The notes below the pieces were generated by a model that did no database searches, was not told where the DNA came from, and worked only from the letters and a program-made list of their open reading frames with translations. A stretch of DNA of 36,877 bases from Saccoglossus kowalevskii (taxonomy: Eukaryota; Hemichordata; Enteropneusta; Harrimaniidae): positions 42,669-79,545 of the forward strand of contig NW_003156738.1 in assembly GCF_000003605.2 (NCBI RefSeq). Direction: 5' to 3'. Positions 1 to 11,674 of the stretch are shown piece by piece (position 1 is the first letter of the stretch; the number at the start of each line of letters is the position of its first letter). The position numbers and the translations under genes were made by a program.

Positions 1-673
1 ATTTCCCATGTTGGCTACGCCGTAATATGCAACCACTTCCCCGTTTTATTGTGATTTTGAGAGTGTTTAATGATGTCTTCCTCGCCCGTCACGCCATGAC
101 CCAGTTTCAACCACACGGCCATTTTGCAACAAGTGCGTGACCCTCAACGTGACCCGACTGACTATATGATCGTTCTGTTCAACTGTTAAGCTAGGATTTA
201 TTACCGTTATTATCATTATAATGTCACATGATTTGTTTTACCTTATGTGTAATGTCTTAAGTATCTTTATTGTAATTTGTATATACCAATTCGTATATAC
301 CGAGGAAACGACCCCGATTGAAGGTTGTGTATTTTGTGACGTCACCAATTCGTGTGTAGGTACGGCTTCTAGATCCGTGCCTTGAAGAGCCAGACAAATA
401 GTGAGTGAGTGATCACACGACAAACTAAAATTTCTAGAAAATGCAAATTAGGACTCTTGTGAAAGTTGGTGTTGATTGGTGTTCTTTTCAGATCATTTTG
501 ATAGCGTCCCTTCTTTAGATTTATAAGGCATGCACTTAGCGTTTTTGAATATATATCTTGCTTATTTCTGTTCAAGCAATCAAATCTTTCTAACTGTTCA
601 CTGCGTTCTGTGACATTACTGAAATACAATACGAACTACATGTATCCATTTATCATACTGTTTGTAATTCTAG
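1..673. other. Upstream region of SAP30BP; first coding exon not resolved
   Basis: No convincing exon was found left of 674. The first recognised exon starts in the middle of a codon (two bases, GT), so an upstream exon ending in one base is required. One weak candidate is 221-260: an ATG-led stretch ending ...NVL plus a single A, before a poor donor (gtatct). It would give a serine at the junction and resembles the start of vertebrate SAP30BP, but forty bases are too few to trust. The real first exon may lie beyond the left edge. A perfect CRE palindrome (TGACGTCA) lies at 337-344. The first 180 bases are richer in CG dinucleotides than the following DNA. Confidence 0.4.
337..344. promoter_or_regulatory. 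CRE-like palindrome TGACGTCA
   Basis: An exact 8-base CREB/ATF consensus lies 330 bases upstream of the first recognised SAP30BP exon. If transcription starts within the window this could be a promoter-proximal element. An 8-base match alone is weak evidence. Confidence 0.2.
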
Positions 674-3600
674 GTCTTGTTGCGTATGCTGCTGAAGATG
701 AAGAACCGAAACAACAGGAAGATGACGAAGAAGATGACGAGGATACATTTGGAGCTGAATTGGACTCAAGACCCATTGGTGATGAGGTACACAAACAACG
801 ATTTACAAATATTTCTACAATCTTGCCTGAGCTTGATGCTGCGACAGAATGTCACAATGTGAATAACACACATTCTGACAACACTGTGGATCCAGCGTTA
901 CCTTTTGTGGTATCTTTATTAATGACCTTATTACATGTATAAATCACTCTGATCAAACTACATTGTACTCTGTGTATGAAACTCTGGACTGGAAAAGCAT
1001 GGTAAAATTTAGTTGAACTTTCTCGCTGCGATATTTATTTTCAAACACATCTTCCACCTTGGAAATATTATGTTATAGTTTGTAATTCGTATTTACAAAT
1101 AAAGTATGGCGCTGATAATCCAGTGCAATACTGCTAAAATCACAGCACGCTGTAACTTATGAAGATAAGGTGTCTAATAATAATTATAAATTATTTATAG
1201 CGAGTCCATTGCATCTGGTATGGCATATGATGTCTTGACTGTAAGCCAGTTGTGATGTATGTCTGATGTCCTGTTTGATACACATTATAAACCTGATTTC
1301 AGGGTCGAGAGATTTGGTACAGTATTGTATATTAATTTATTATACTTTATATATTTCAGATAATAGTTGATTACAATGCATCAGTGAATTCTGATTCCTT
1401 GTCACAAAGTGTGAGACACCTGAGTACTGACAATATTGAGTTGCCAGCAGAACCACCTGGAAGGTGCTCAAACCATTTACAGGTAAATATGAAGCTGAAC
1501 AAATATTGTTTCTGGTCCTGAAATGTTCAAAAAAAGTTTGTTTTTTTAGCTTTTAGCATAGGTGATTGCCCATCGTTATTGTCACCGACTTCTTTTTGAA
1601 AACTGTTAACTCTGTTACTTTGATACTCTATGTATAGGTTCCTTGGGTGGACCTCTGAATATTTTGTGATCATATCTCCAATTCTCTAATTTTTGGAAAT
1701 ATTTTTTTTGTAAAAACTTCTAATCCTGATCGCTGCTTGTTTGATTGATTTGATGCTAAGTGTTTAGTGCTGCCCATGAATTTATAAATCAAAGTTCTAT
1801 GCTCCTGACAAAATGATCATCATATTTATTCTGTTGTAGTCTCCTAATGATCCATAATACGGTACATGACATTTGTTTTGATTTTTCAGGAAAAATTTTC
1901 AACATATTTTAAAAAAGGCTTCAATTTGAATGCCATGATCCAGAAAAGAAAAGATTTCCGTAATCCAAGGTACAGTATTAGGCTGATAATTAATCCTTTA
2001 TCCGACCAAATCAATGTAAAAATACAAGGAGATGCCAGGATAAGGGTTAACCTTTTACCACCAGACTTTCATGCCCAAATGAATCCTAATTTTAGAGCCA
2101 GCAGACAAAATTTGTGTCAATTTTCAGTTTTTACTCAAAACATTTGGCTAATTTTGTCCCAATCAATCTGAAGGTAAGTGCAGACTATAAACAGGACTAT
2201 TTTGTGAATCTGTGATAAAAAAAAAGAGAACTGGGGTGAAACAGGTTATTGAGTTAATGTTTTGTACACGGATGCTTAGTCTTGAAATGTGTACATTAAC
2301 ACTTTTGTTAGTATTTTGCATTGAAATGATCATGGAAAGCTTCCATGATAGACTAAGCAAAAATGATATGACAAACTCCTGAATTTTTTTTGAAAACCAT
2401 ATATTTTATGAAGTTTATGAAAAAGACAATGTGCTAATACATTCAGTCAGACAAACCAAAGTCTGAAAATGAATATGATTCCAAATCTGAACCCAAATCC
2501 GGGGCCAACTTCAGCATCATGAGATGCAACTTGTCTTGCAATTAATATATGAGAATTCTAATACAAGTTAAAGAATAAAATACATGTAACAAGTTTTTTG
2601 TGTGATCAGATGAGATGAATCCTGCAGTAGTATTATTTTATCTATCTTGCAGCATATATGAAAAATTGATATCATTCCTTGGAATCGATGAGTTTGGTAC
2701 TAATTATCCAAAAGATATGTTTGATCCTCATGGATGGACCGAAGAATCATACTATGAAGCTTTAGGTATGTATTATTTGTTAATGTGGTTTAGCACAATG
2801 TCGTCTATGTGTTCTTCACCGATTTGTACGTATTTCTACCTGCTGGATCATCCCAGGATGCCACTAGTGGTGTCATTGTTGTAGTCGCAATATGTGAGTT
2901 AGGGGTATACATAATTTGCATAACGAAGAAGCTATAATGGAGTTGTGCAATCATGTTCAAACTTAATAGATGCATCATGTCACACATGTGCACATATATT
3001 TGTTTGACGATAAGATTTTAATGTTGAAAATTCAGCAATCGATGGCCAAATAGCAGCCAATTTAATGATTAAACATACAAAATCAAGCATTAGTGCTCTT
3101 CTGAACCCAGATCTTAGATTATACAGGGACAACTTATTGTCAGTCTTGGTACATGTAATGAACATGTATATATAACAGGATCACAAGGTTTTTTCACATT
3201 CATGTTATGATTCAAAATGCTTGACTTATTCCCATTTTATTTAACTAACTGGGATTTTTTTGTTTCTATTTTTTTTAGCCAAATCACAGAAGGAAGATAT
3301 GGCGAGAAGAGGGAAGGAAATGAAAGAAAGAACAAAAGTAGAATTTGTGTCAGGTACAGTTGCAAAGAAACTAGCTACTGGTGGTACAGCAGTTGGACAG
3401 CCAGCTGCCACAGGTCAGTTGATAAGCTGTGTATTCTATATTCCACCAACATTGTATAGTAATAGTATAACCTGCTGCTTCATGTAGCCTTCCAGGGTTG
3501 CGTAGCTTTGTTTAACTGCATCCAGCTAAGGATATCAGTTACAGTGAGCTCTAGGATAGTCTCTGGAACTTGTGAATTTGTAGAATTTGTTCTTTTATTG

Positions 3601-4617
3601 TTTTTCCCAGTCTGATGATGTCATCATTACACAGAATGCATTTGGTCATCTTGTGATTGACTGGTTCAGTTATGCACCAGGTGTTTACCAAGTTCAGAAA
3701 GTTAATATGCTTGCCTGGCTGCGAGTTGGTAAATTGAAATTAACGTGATCTAGAACCAATGAATTAATGTATCGGTTCACGTTTGAATATAAAAAATGGA
3801 AATGAATGTGTTCGAATTCATAGTGACCATTCTCAATTTCTCAAATAGAAGTACATATGTACATAGAATTGCATTAAATGATCTATTGCTTTTACATGTA
3901 CCTGTAGGATCATTAAAATACAGCTTATTTTGATATTGCCATACCTGTAATGTGAGCCAACAACACTAAGAGAGAAAAGACAGTAATTAGATCAAATACT
4001 AAATGTATGAATAAGAAGAGTGCATTAAATCCTAATGTATAATGATACATCTGTCACCGTAACACCATAAGTTACAGTGTGTCGTAATTTTGCGGTATTT
4101 TATGGGGTATTTTCATACTACCATACAAGGAAATGCGAACGCCCTCTAATAATAAAAACAAACACGGCTGCCATCGGGTTTGACCAGACTCCACACAAAG
4201 AAGTTCGCTGATTCTCATGATGTATCCTTGGAAGGAAAAGATGTATAAATAATAAGGTTATTACGAGAATACCTTAAGTATGCACTCAGACAGTACGTTG
4301 CGCATCGACCTCAGCTGCGTGTCGGCCGATACTCCAGCTGTACTGTCTTTGCGCAAACTTTGAGGCATCCTCGTAATAACCTCATATTCATGTGAATATT
4401 TCAATATTTTTCAGATGATGGAACGAAGAAGAGAAAAAGTAAGTGGGATCAAAGCAGTGCAACTGTGCCGACAGCGTTAGCAAGACCACCTATTACAGTT
4501 GTCACAACCACAGTTACTAATCCTCAAGTTGTGACAGTCACCACAACTGCAAGCGGTACAAAAACAACTGTCATATCAGCTGTTGGAACTATCAAAAAAC
4601 CCAAGATGGATAAATAA
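674..4617 (+). CDS. SAP30BP: SAP30-binding protein (HCNGP family), 5'-partial, six exons
   Basis: Exons: 674-786, 1360-1482, 1890-1969, 2653-2765, 3279-3413, 4415-4617 (stop TAA 4615-4617). All introns begin GT and end AG, and the reading phase carries through every junction, giving 254 residues without the first exon; human SAP30BP has 308. The family signature is clear: an acidic N-terminal region with a YAAEDEEP-type start, EPPGRCSNHLQ across the second exon end, then a K/R-rich FRNP segment, a GTNYPKDMFDPHGW block, KERTKVEFVSG, a basic KKRKSKWD motif, and a Thr/Val-rich tail ending SAVGTIKKPKMDK. The family is nuclear: it was described as a SIN3/HDAC-associated corepressor partner of SAP30 and later as a splicing cofactor with RBM17. 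The N-terminal acidic region is shorter than in vertebrates. The last intron (3414-4414) carries a foldback element. Confidence 0.93.
4044..4383. mobile_element. Non-autonomous foldback/MITE-like element, copy 1
   Basis: About 340 bases with no coding capacity lie inside the last SAP30BP intron. Most of the length matches the reverse complement of 28301-28703, including the stretch containing ACTCCACACAAAGAAGTTCG and the end with GTAACACCATAAGTTACAG. The diverged SAP30BP remnant at 10190-10400 has the flanking sequence on both sides but lacks this block, so it is an insertion. A further short degenerate piece of the same family (GCACGCTGTAACTTATG) is at about 1140-1190. No transposase is visible and the superfamily is unassigned. 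Confidence 0.75.
4256..4381. repeat. Foldback hairpin of dispersed element, copy 1
   Basis: Two arms of about 41 bases (4256-4296 and 4340-4381) are imperfect inverted copies that start GGTTATTACGAG and meet around a GC-rich loop. They form one end of a longer element, about 4044-4383, inserted in the last SAP30BP intron. A second copy lies in opposite orientation at 28301-28703. Confidence 0.75.
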
Positions 4618-4962
4618 TGTACATGGAAAATCATGTCATCGAAAGAGGTTATTTTTTGCGGCAACTAAATATTGCAGTAAATGTATGTTACTGGCAAGTT
4701 ATTGGACTGAGCTGTATCAATCAATCAAAGTCTACTGTCCAATCCCCGCTACATGATATTTTTTGTTACAAAGACTCAATGTCAATGGACTAATGAAGCG
4801 TCCACTCAACACTGAAAATGGGTATCATCGTGATACAATTTTCATTTCCCTTTTTTCAAGATCAGTTATTGTCAGATCCTTCTTGAACTTGCTGCTGAAT
4901 GGTTTTAATGTCTTCGTCTATATCTACTCTGCATTTCAAGACACAGTACCCTGACTTTTGTT

Positions 4963-4968
4963 AATAAA
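4963..4968 (+). terminator. Polyadenylation signal AATAAA for SAP30BP
   Basis: A canonical AATAAA lies about 345 bases after the SAP30BP stop codon. A second AATAAA at 5154-5159 could serve as a distal site. Which one is used cannot be told from sequence. Confidence 0.5.
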
Positions 4969-5159
4969 GTTTTGATGGGGGCACTCATGGGCCCTGAATT
5001 TTGATCTGACTCTTTCTTTGGGTGCAAAAAATATTAAAGTTGTATTCCCACTTTGTATGATCTGTAAAAATCCCTCCCACATATCCCTGATTTTGTAGGT
5101 TTGAGAAATATTATCCAATAGATTCTGAAATTGAATTTAGCAGTATCTCCTCAAATAAA

Positions 5160-5913
5160 GTGGCCTTGAAAAATTACAACAATGAAAAGTAGGTTTGATT
5201 TGATAATTACAACTGTAATTACAGATTAGCTTCTGTGCATTTTCATTTTTGCTCTGCATATAACACAGTGTGAATACAACCATATACCTTAATATCAAAC
5301 TCGCTTTAAGGTCTGTGATGCAACTTTACATCAGACTGGAGTTTGTGTTTGCATTTTCAGGAGGTAATGTTGAACTACCCTCTGCAGAGTCATATGTGCA
5401 CATAAAAACATGTTAAAAAAAATGAAGTTCTTTTCAATAGTAATTGATGCATTGTATCAACAAAATTGTGTTTATCTTTGCTATAATGAGTTAGTCTAAG
5501 AGATGAGTTTCAAGTTGATGTGATATGCGCAGTAATGCTGCAGGCTTGTTTGAAGTTTGTACATGGCAGTTCAGGTTTGGTGCAATATCAAAGAGAAACC
5601 TGGGGTAAATATTTTAAATTGATGACAAAGTGTCGTATACTTGTTTGGGCAAAAATAACCATGCGACTCGGAAACCCACAAATGGTCCATTTTCTCATTT
5701 TCTGGTAATGCATGTCAATAAGATGAAATTGTTGCTTTTACTTAGCATATTTCCAGGTAATTAGAGCTAAATATTTGCTGCTATGAGTTTTCACGATTTG
5801 GGAATTTGTATGGCCTTTCTGACATTTTATGAAGGTGACTGACACTGTTGTAGAACCCCGGAGAAATTTTTACTGCTACCACTTTAAACTTTGTGACTTG
5901 GCCCCATCAAATT
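5160..5913. other. Intergenic region between convergent SAP30BP and sphingomyelinase 1
   Basis: Nothing coding is supported here. The only long frame, 5520-5708 plus, has no similarity I recognise. The region separates the 3' ends of two convergent genes. Confidence 0.5.
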
Positions 5914-8900
5914 TCAGAAAAGTTGTGATAAAATAACTACCATTAAAGTGCAAGTGCTGATAAAATTTACACATGCTTTGCTTGTCTCCGGTATTTCCCT
6001 TGAATATTGAATTACACCCCTGACTGCATAATGATCTGACAAGTCACCTACAGTCCACACATCTTTACATTCATCTGCCCATGGATATACATATCGGCGA
6101 GGCCATGCTTGCATGCACACATCATACCATTCATCACGGTGTCGAAGAACTTCAACAGTTGCCTCTTCTGGAATAGCATGTTCATAGCTAAAGACAACAT
6201 AGTCCAGCCAACTTCTGTAACTTGTGTTATCACGTCTGAAATCATTTCCTATACGATCTAATGTCCACTGTAATTCTCCAATGTTTGGTGGCATGGTAGC
6301 ATGTAACTCATCTAATACATCAATTGCATTTTGAATGTTCGCTAAACTATCAGCATTGAAATCTCCTCCATATATTACTGGTTCGTCATCAGGGATATTG
6401 AACGTTGTCATGAAGTTATATAGTTCTGCTGCTTGCTCCACTCGCACTTTATCGTTCTCTTCGCCAGTGTATGCCTGCATATGCGTTCCAAAAATATGAT
6501 ACAGTTGACTCTCATCATCGATGGTTTTCTCGATCTTTGCATACATGGCACCCTTGCAAAAGAATGTCCCATCAACATCAGTAAAACTCTCGTAGACCAA
6601 TTCTTCTTCGTATAAAATCGGCCAACGAGAAGATATAAATACACCACCATTCTCTACCTTTGGCGGATCAACGAACTGGCAGCTATCCAGGCCAACAGTT
6701 GCGGTGTTGTGAATAAAACCATGGTAGTTCAAAAGTTCTAAGAGATCAAGTTCTTCAGGAAAACATCCTCCCATAAACACTTCGTTGAAAATGATAACAT
6801 CCAGATCTGGAGTGGTGTCAAGAACATGGAAAAAATTTCGGCAGCTAGATTCACGTTGTCCATGCTGTTCAAAGACGTAATTAATCTCGTATATGTTGTA
6901 TGCTATGACGGTGAGTTCATTAACAGGTTTGGGGTCGTCATATATTATCGCTGGTGGGGCTATGCATAACACCTTCGTCCCGTTTTTACAAGTTGGGTCA
7001 ATAATTGGTAGGTCAGGTAGCTCAATAGGGGGCAATTCTGTCGGGAAAGGAATCCTTGGAGGAAGTTCAGGCGGAGCAAGTTGGAAAGTATCGGAATTCA
7101 AAATATCAGCACTGCAAACATACTCCAAACTAAAGTGTTCACAATAAGTCGCAGTGGCATGGCAGTCAGGTGCATCGTCTGTTGGGTAAAATATAAACAA
7201 GTTTATATTATCACTGTTAGGAGCGAAGTACACATTTAGTAGTATTTGTGGGATCTTGGCCATGTTCAATTTTGGTATGTGTTCAATGTTTATTTGTCAA
7301 GCTATTTACTAAATTTCACTTAAAGTTGTCTTCTTGTGGATACAAAATGAATTTTATCTGATCATTTTCAAATGTGAGAAAAAAATATTGACTGAAATCA
7401 TACATTTGTTAGATGTAGAATTAAATGCACAGAATGAATACATTTATACTGCTGATAATGAGAATGAAATATATTCTGTAATATGCCGCGATCTGTCAAT
7501 CAGATAATTGTAGTGAATTGATATGATGTGAAATGGGCAAGGTTGTAATAGTTACGCTATGTTTCAATATTGTCGTGCGCTGCTCCATGTAGACCAAATC
7601 CAATTATGAATAATCGTGAACTATTAATGTTTGCAGGATACAAAACTGTACTCGTTAGATGGAAAATCAAAACGTATGTACAGTGATTGTCATTGTACGT
7701 ACCAAAACAACGTGTGCAAAGAAATTTACATTATTGAATACTGAAATGTGTGCAACAAAAATTATATAGTTCAGTCAAGATGGCAATACTACCAAGTTAG
7801 ATTAATTTATTGCATTCTGTCATTAGCTTGGTAATTACAAATTATAATTGTTTATAATTGACAAGTCCGAGTTAATTAAATGAACGACCGAAAAACAAAT
7901 AGCCAACACGTGAAAAGTAAGTTACATCAATTCAAGACGGACATATCGGACGGACGTGCATTTTGTTGGTCCTTTCTGACAATAATATGTCGAATCTATG
8001 GAAACAGCTTTTAAGAAATTGACAAGAAAAAAATGGTGGTATGTCTGTCGAACCTAGATGGAAGAAATCATTGATGTTTGCTTGTTCAGTTAACAGAGCA
8101 ATAATGTAATATTACATACATTATAATCGATTAAATAAGAAAATATACCATGTAAAACAATCTGGAAGGTAAAACCACTGATCATTATGACCCCAAAAGA
8201 TGTCTGAATGCGCATGTTGACTTATGAAACTTACCTATCCATACACTTGGTCTTGTCGTGTTTACCAATATGTCATTGCATTCAACGTCTATATAAAAAT
8301 AAAATAAGCAACACAAATAAAAAACACTATCATATATACAATAATATTAAAAAGTAGAACACTGTTGAAGACAAATAAAAAAGCAAGGGATACAACTGAA
8401 AAAATCCGGCAAAACATTTCTTATGATTGTGCTTTAATCTATACCCGCCGTGGTAAATAAATTAAACATATGAAGTATATGCATCGAAAGATAAACCAAA
8501 TCTGTATTTCAAAGATTCTATTACACTCAAATGATTGTGAATATTTATGCGCAGTCCCTCTAGATAGAGGGACTGTGATGTATGGTAGATATGATACGTT
8601 TGACGCCCTTTCAACTTTAAATTACCCCTTTAACCCTACGTGGCAATCTACGTTAATCGGCAGGGATGCTATTTGTTCTACATAGCACTACCTACAAACC
8701 TGTGCAAAAACTACTGTTGTGTATATGGTAAAGGCATATACATAAACCAATCGATATCAATGGTCAATCAATCCCCCATTCCTATATTCAATTTGTGAAA
8801 AGGAGGCAAGCCAAGTACAAAGATAAAATGCGCATTTTTCATTTTTAATCTGTGTTATGAGACGAAATGACGTTTGTAATTCCAACACACACATGAAGTA

Positions 8901-9198
8901 AAATCTTAGGATGATCACACTATCCATACATCAACTAGACAGCTAAAAAGTTACATTTTGAAGCAAAAATGAATCATCAAGTTATCATAAATACATGCCA
9001 TACCACATAATGAATCGCCACGTGTTTACTCATTTCAAACAAAGGTAATTTTCGCTTACATTACGATGGATTAAAAAATATGTACAAAATCGTCGAAAAT
9101 TTGTATAAGTATATATATATTTAAAAAAAAAGAACATATTTACCTGCTAATGTGGTAGAAATGAATGCCAGTAGAATAAGCGTGGTCAGAGACAACAT
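5914..9198 (-). CDS. Secreted sphingomyelinase C-like phosphodiesterase, copy 1 (three exons)
   Basis: Coding exons on the minus strand: 9144-9198, 8235-8288, 5914-7178; both junctions keep phase 1 and give 457 residues. Residues 1-18 are a typical signal peptide (MLSLTTLILLAFISTTLA). A Cys-containing, Pro-rich linker follows at about 66-95. The catalytic domain, about 120-430, has every expected residue of the neutral sphingomyelinase C branch of the DNase I/endonuclease-exonuclease-phosphatase fold: Asn131 (AYN), Glu169 (FNEVF), His269 in GTHMQAY, Asp309 and Asn311 in GGDFNAD, Asp362 (LDY), and Asp418-His419 in SDH. The GTHxQAY motif points to sphingomyelinase C rather than nucleases. The last 20 residues are hydrophobic, which could be a GPI-attachment signal. 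Predicted role: metal-dependent hydrolysis of sphingomyelin (or a similar phospholipid) outside the cell. Substrate is inferred from the family, not shown. Confidence 0.88.
9144..9198 (-). other. Signal-peptide exon of sphingomyelinase copy 1
   Basis: The exon runs from ATG (9198-9196) to a CAG|GTAAAT donor. It encodes 18 residues with a hydrophobic core and an STTLA-type cleavage end, plus one base. The matching exon in copy 2 (17498-17552) has the same length and phase. The shared CCACCAGCAAC before ATG supports this start in both genes. Confidence 0.82.
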
Positions 9199-9308
9199 GT
9201 TGCTGGTGGCATAGAATGCAAACAAGTGGAGTGATTATTTCATATTTCGATGAGTGAACTTTGTAAGAACTTTACCATCATGCAGTGTAATCTTTATCTT
9301 ATGATACA

Positions 9309-9315
9309 CTTATCT
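9309..9315 (-). promoter_or_regulatory. GATA-type site (AGATAAG) upstream of sphingomyelinase 1
   Basis: AGATAAG reads on the minus strand about 110 bases before the start codon, with a second AAGATAAAG close by at 9292-9300. An AGATAAG lies at a similar distance (17635-17641) before copy 2, inside upstream sequence that is only partly conserved. GATA factors drive endodermal/gut expression in many animals, so a digestive-tissue role is a possible reading. This is a hypothesis from a short motif. Confidence 0.25.
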
Positions 9316-10189
9316 GTTACCGTGGTGTACAAGGAGATATGACACTCGATATCAATGTTGTGTGAAGTTTGAAAAAAAGATCGCTCGGTTTATCGGCAAT
9401 ATATCTAGTGTATATTGAGTTTACTGTGATATATGTTAAGCCATTACAAATATTAATACTACGATACAAAGACCAAGTGTTGTCTTAATTGTGGAGCTGT
9501 TTAACATTATATTTTGTGCCGCAGCACATGCTTGTTACTAACACTGTTATATTCAACATTTGTTATTCTCTCTGGCACTTACTAGTTTGAATTCGCATTA
9601 CTATATTATGTATGTCGCAAGTACATCAATGTGGGAAATAAACATTGCATTATCCCTCTTGATTTGCTTAAACAGTGAATTATTGATCCAACTTGTTAAA
9701 ACGGGACGAAGGTGTTATGGGACTTACAAAGTAACAAGAATATTTTGCATATTTTGGTATCACAGAGCAAAGCTGCGACTTTTGTATATGTGACTTCTTC
9801 TTTAAAACTTAACTGAACTTCCACACTCATTGGTGTTCTTGTCACATTTCAGGATGATATTTTTTATATCCTTTTATAAATTTTGAATTAATTCCGGAAA
9901 ACTTTCATTTTTAATCAAACTGATATTTTCTCCTTTTCGGGATGGTTCAGGTTTGTCCATTTCTTAACAATATTCCTGATAATCTTTTAGTATAATTAAT
10001 TGTTTTAATATTTTGCATGTGATATTAAAATATATGGTAGATTGCCAATGCAAGGAAAGGTTTAACAACCTTGTTTTAAAATATTAATATTATTTTCACA
10101 ATTAATAGTTTATTAAATACGATTATCAAAATATGAACCAATGAAATGGACGATTGTAATAAATCCGAAAAATGGTCAATGTATTGCAA

Positions 10190-10625
10190 TAAAATACAAC
10201 TTATTTCGGCATTGACACACCTCTACAATAATGTTTGTAAGCACACAAGCAACTAGTAGAGACAATATTCTAATTACACCTAATACCAAATGTATGAATA
10301 AATGTACATTAAATCCTAATCATTCATGTTTCAGATGATGGAACTAAGAAAAGAAATTCATGTCTTCTAATTTGCTACTCTTAAAAGTATATTGTGCATC
10401 TTCCAAGGAATCGTCAAATTTGTCATGCAAACTTGAAATATAACATCTGTTGATTAATTGTGTCAGGCTGGAACCTGTTCTTTGAAAATGAAAGGAGGTA
10501 AAGAGACCTAATACATAGCTCTAAAAAGAATTCAAAGGAAACTTATGAACCCTGTCTTTTGATATGATACTTCATTTGTATACAATAAATATTAAAGTTG
10601 GATGTTCCCCAGAAAACCTCACACT
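10190..10625 (+). pseudogene. Decayed duplicate of SAP30BP 3' end
   Basis: 10285-10320 resembles the last SAP30BP intron at about 3995-4035, including ATTAAATCCTAAT. A splice-acceptor-like TTTCAG follows, then GATGATGGAAC and AAGAA, matching the first codons of the last SAP30BP exon (4415 onward). The remaining coding part of that exon is missing. 10550-10615 then resembles the SAP30BP 3' UTR at about 4980-5055 (both contain AATATTAAAGTTG). The order and orientation are the same as in the intact gene, and the fragment sits before sphingomyelinase copy 2 just as SAP30BP sits before copy 1. It is therefore a non-functional relic of the segmental duplication. Confidence 0.75.
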
Positions 10626-11458
10626 GATCTCTGTAAGCATCATAAAATAAGGTCTTTGAATATTGGCACAGTTTATGAGAAATCGTTTTCAAGAGAATCC
10701 GGAAAACAGCTTTCATTGCTCCAATATTCCTGAATTAGTTGCAAAACCAGCTGATTATTATATTATATATCATGCCGGTCACAGTAATCAGTGAGAGGTA
10801 TATCGTGTTCATACAAAAATGCACGTCGAGCAAATACTGTACTGTTACTGGTCATCCAAACAACCGATGAATGATCTGACTTCTACTTTGAATTAAAATT
10901 GTAATAACGCAATGATAAACTATTGTTTAGATGATGTCTGCGAAGGGAAAAGCTGAACACGTGAGAACTGAGGAAATTATGTTTGTGTTAATGTCTGTAA
11001 TAACTGTGATGGCGCTCTAAACATGCAATAAGATTTGTTAGTCCCTAAAATTGTGTAACTTTACTATAAAATTATTCTCCTGCTACATTGTTTTATTTTC
11101 ATGTACAGTTTACTACTGTAAAAATAAATTGCATTGAAATTTATATTGACACTCTAGTAGTAATGCTAGCCTACCATTTGTCTATATAGTATATACAATG
11201 AAAATATGCATGGATCGCATTAAACTCACGTTTAATTTGTCATTCAAATAATACTGAATGTTTCACAGTACTTGATAACAAAAATATTGTTTTTAACTAC
11301 ACGTCACCGAAAACTTTTTTTTTCTATAATGGAAAATTGACAAAAACTTGTACTTTCCAGTCAGTGTTGTACACCAACTTTCTTTAAATGGTAGCCTAAT
11401 TGTGTTTTTTTTACAATTTGTTGGTAATATGAAGTAACATTTATGTTGAAATGAATTT

Positions 11459-11464
11459 TTTTAT
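11459..11464 (-). terminator. Candidate polyadenylation signal for sphingomyelinase 2
   Basis: AATAAA reads on the minus strand about 425 bases after the stop codon of copy 2. No nearer canonical signal was noticed. The signal is common in AT-rich DNA, so the call is weak. Confidence 0.25.
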
Positions 11465-11674
11465 TGGGCATAAAACATCTATAGGTTCAAGTTTCTTGGA
11501 ATTCATACATAAGCAATGCTTTTTTTTTTTTTTTTTTTTGACATTTAGGCAGGCCCAACTTTACACTGTTAAAATATTGCTCTAAGAAACCACAGACCTG
11601 CGTGTACAGCCTGCGTGCATAATCTAATCAGGCGTGCATAATCTAAACTAATTGCGTAGGATTATAAAAAAACC

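Noticed and set aside
610..942. A 110-residue open frame with a hydrophobic, signal-like start and an acidic body, looking like a small secreted acidic protein.
   Set aside because: The hydrophobic part is intron sequence read through an acceptor (AG at 672-673), and the frame after 786 is intron too. Only 674-786 is real, as a SAP30BP exon.
6893..7147. Gly/Ser-rich 84-residue plus-strand frame, repeated at 12880-13134.
   Set aside because: It is the antisense of the Pro-rich linker in the sphingomyelinase catalytic exons, so its duplication simply follows those genes.
8548..8572. Small perfect hairpin AGTCCCTC-TAGATA-GAGGGACT in the sphingomyelinase 1 upstream intron.
   Set aside because: An eight-base stem by itself is not enough to call an RNA or a terminus; no flanking structure or second copy of it was found.
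11520..11539. T run as a retroposon tail (poly-A on the minus strand).
   Set aside because: No retroposed gene or target-site duplication was seen next to it.
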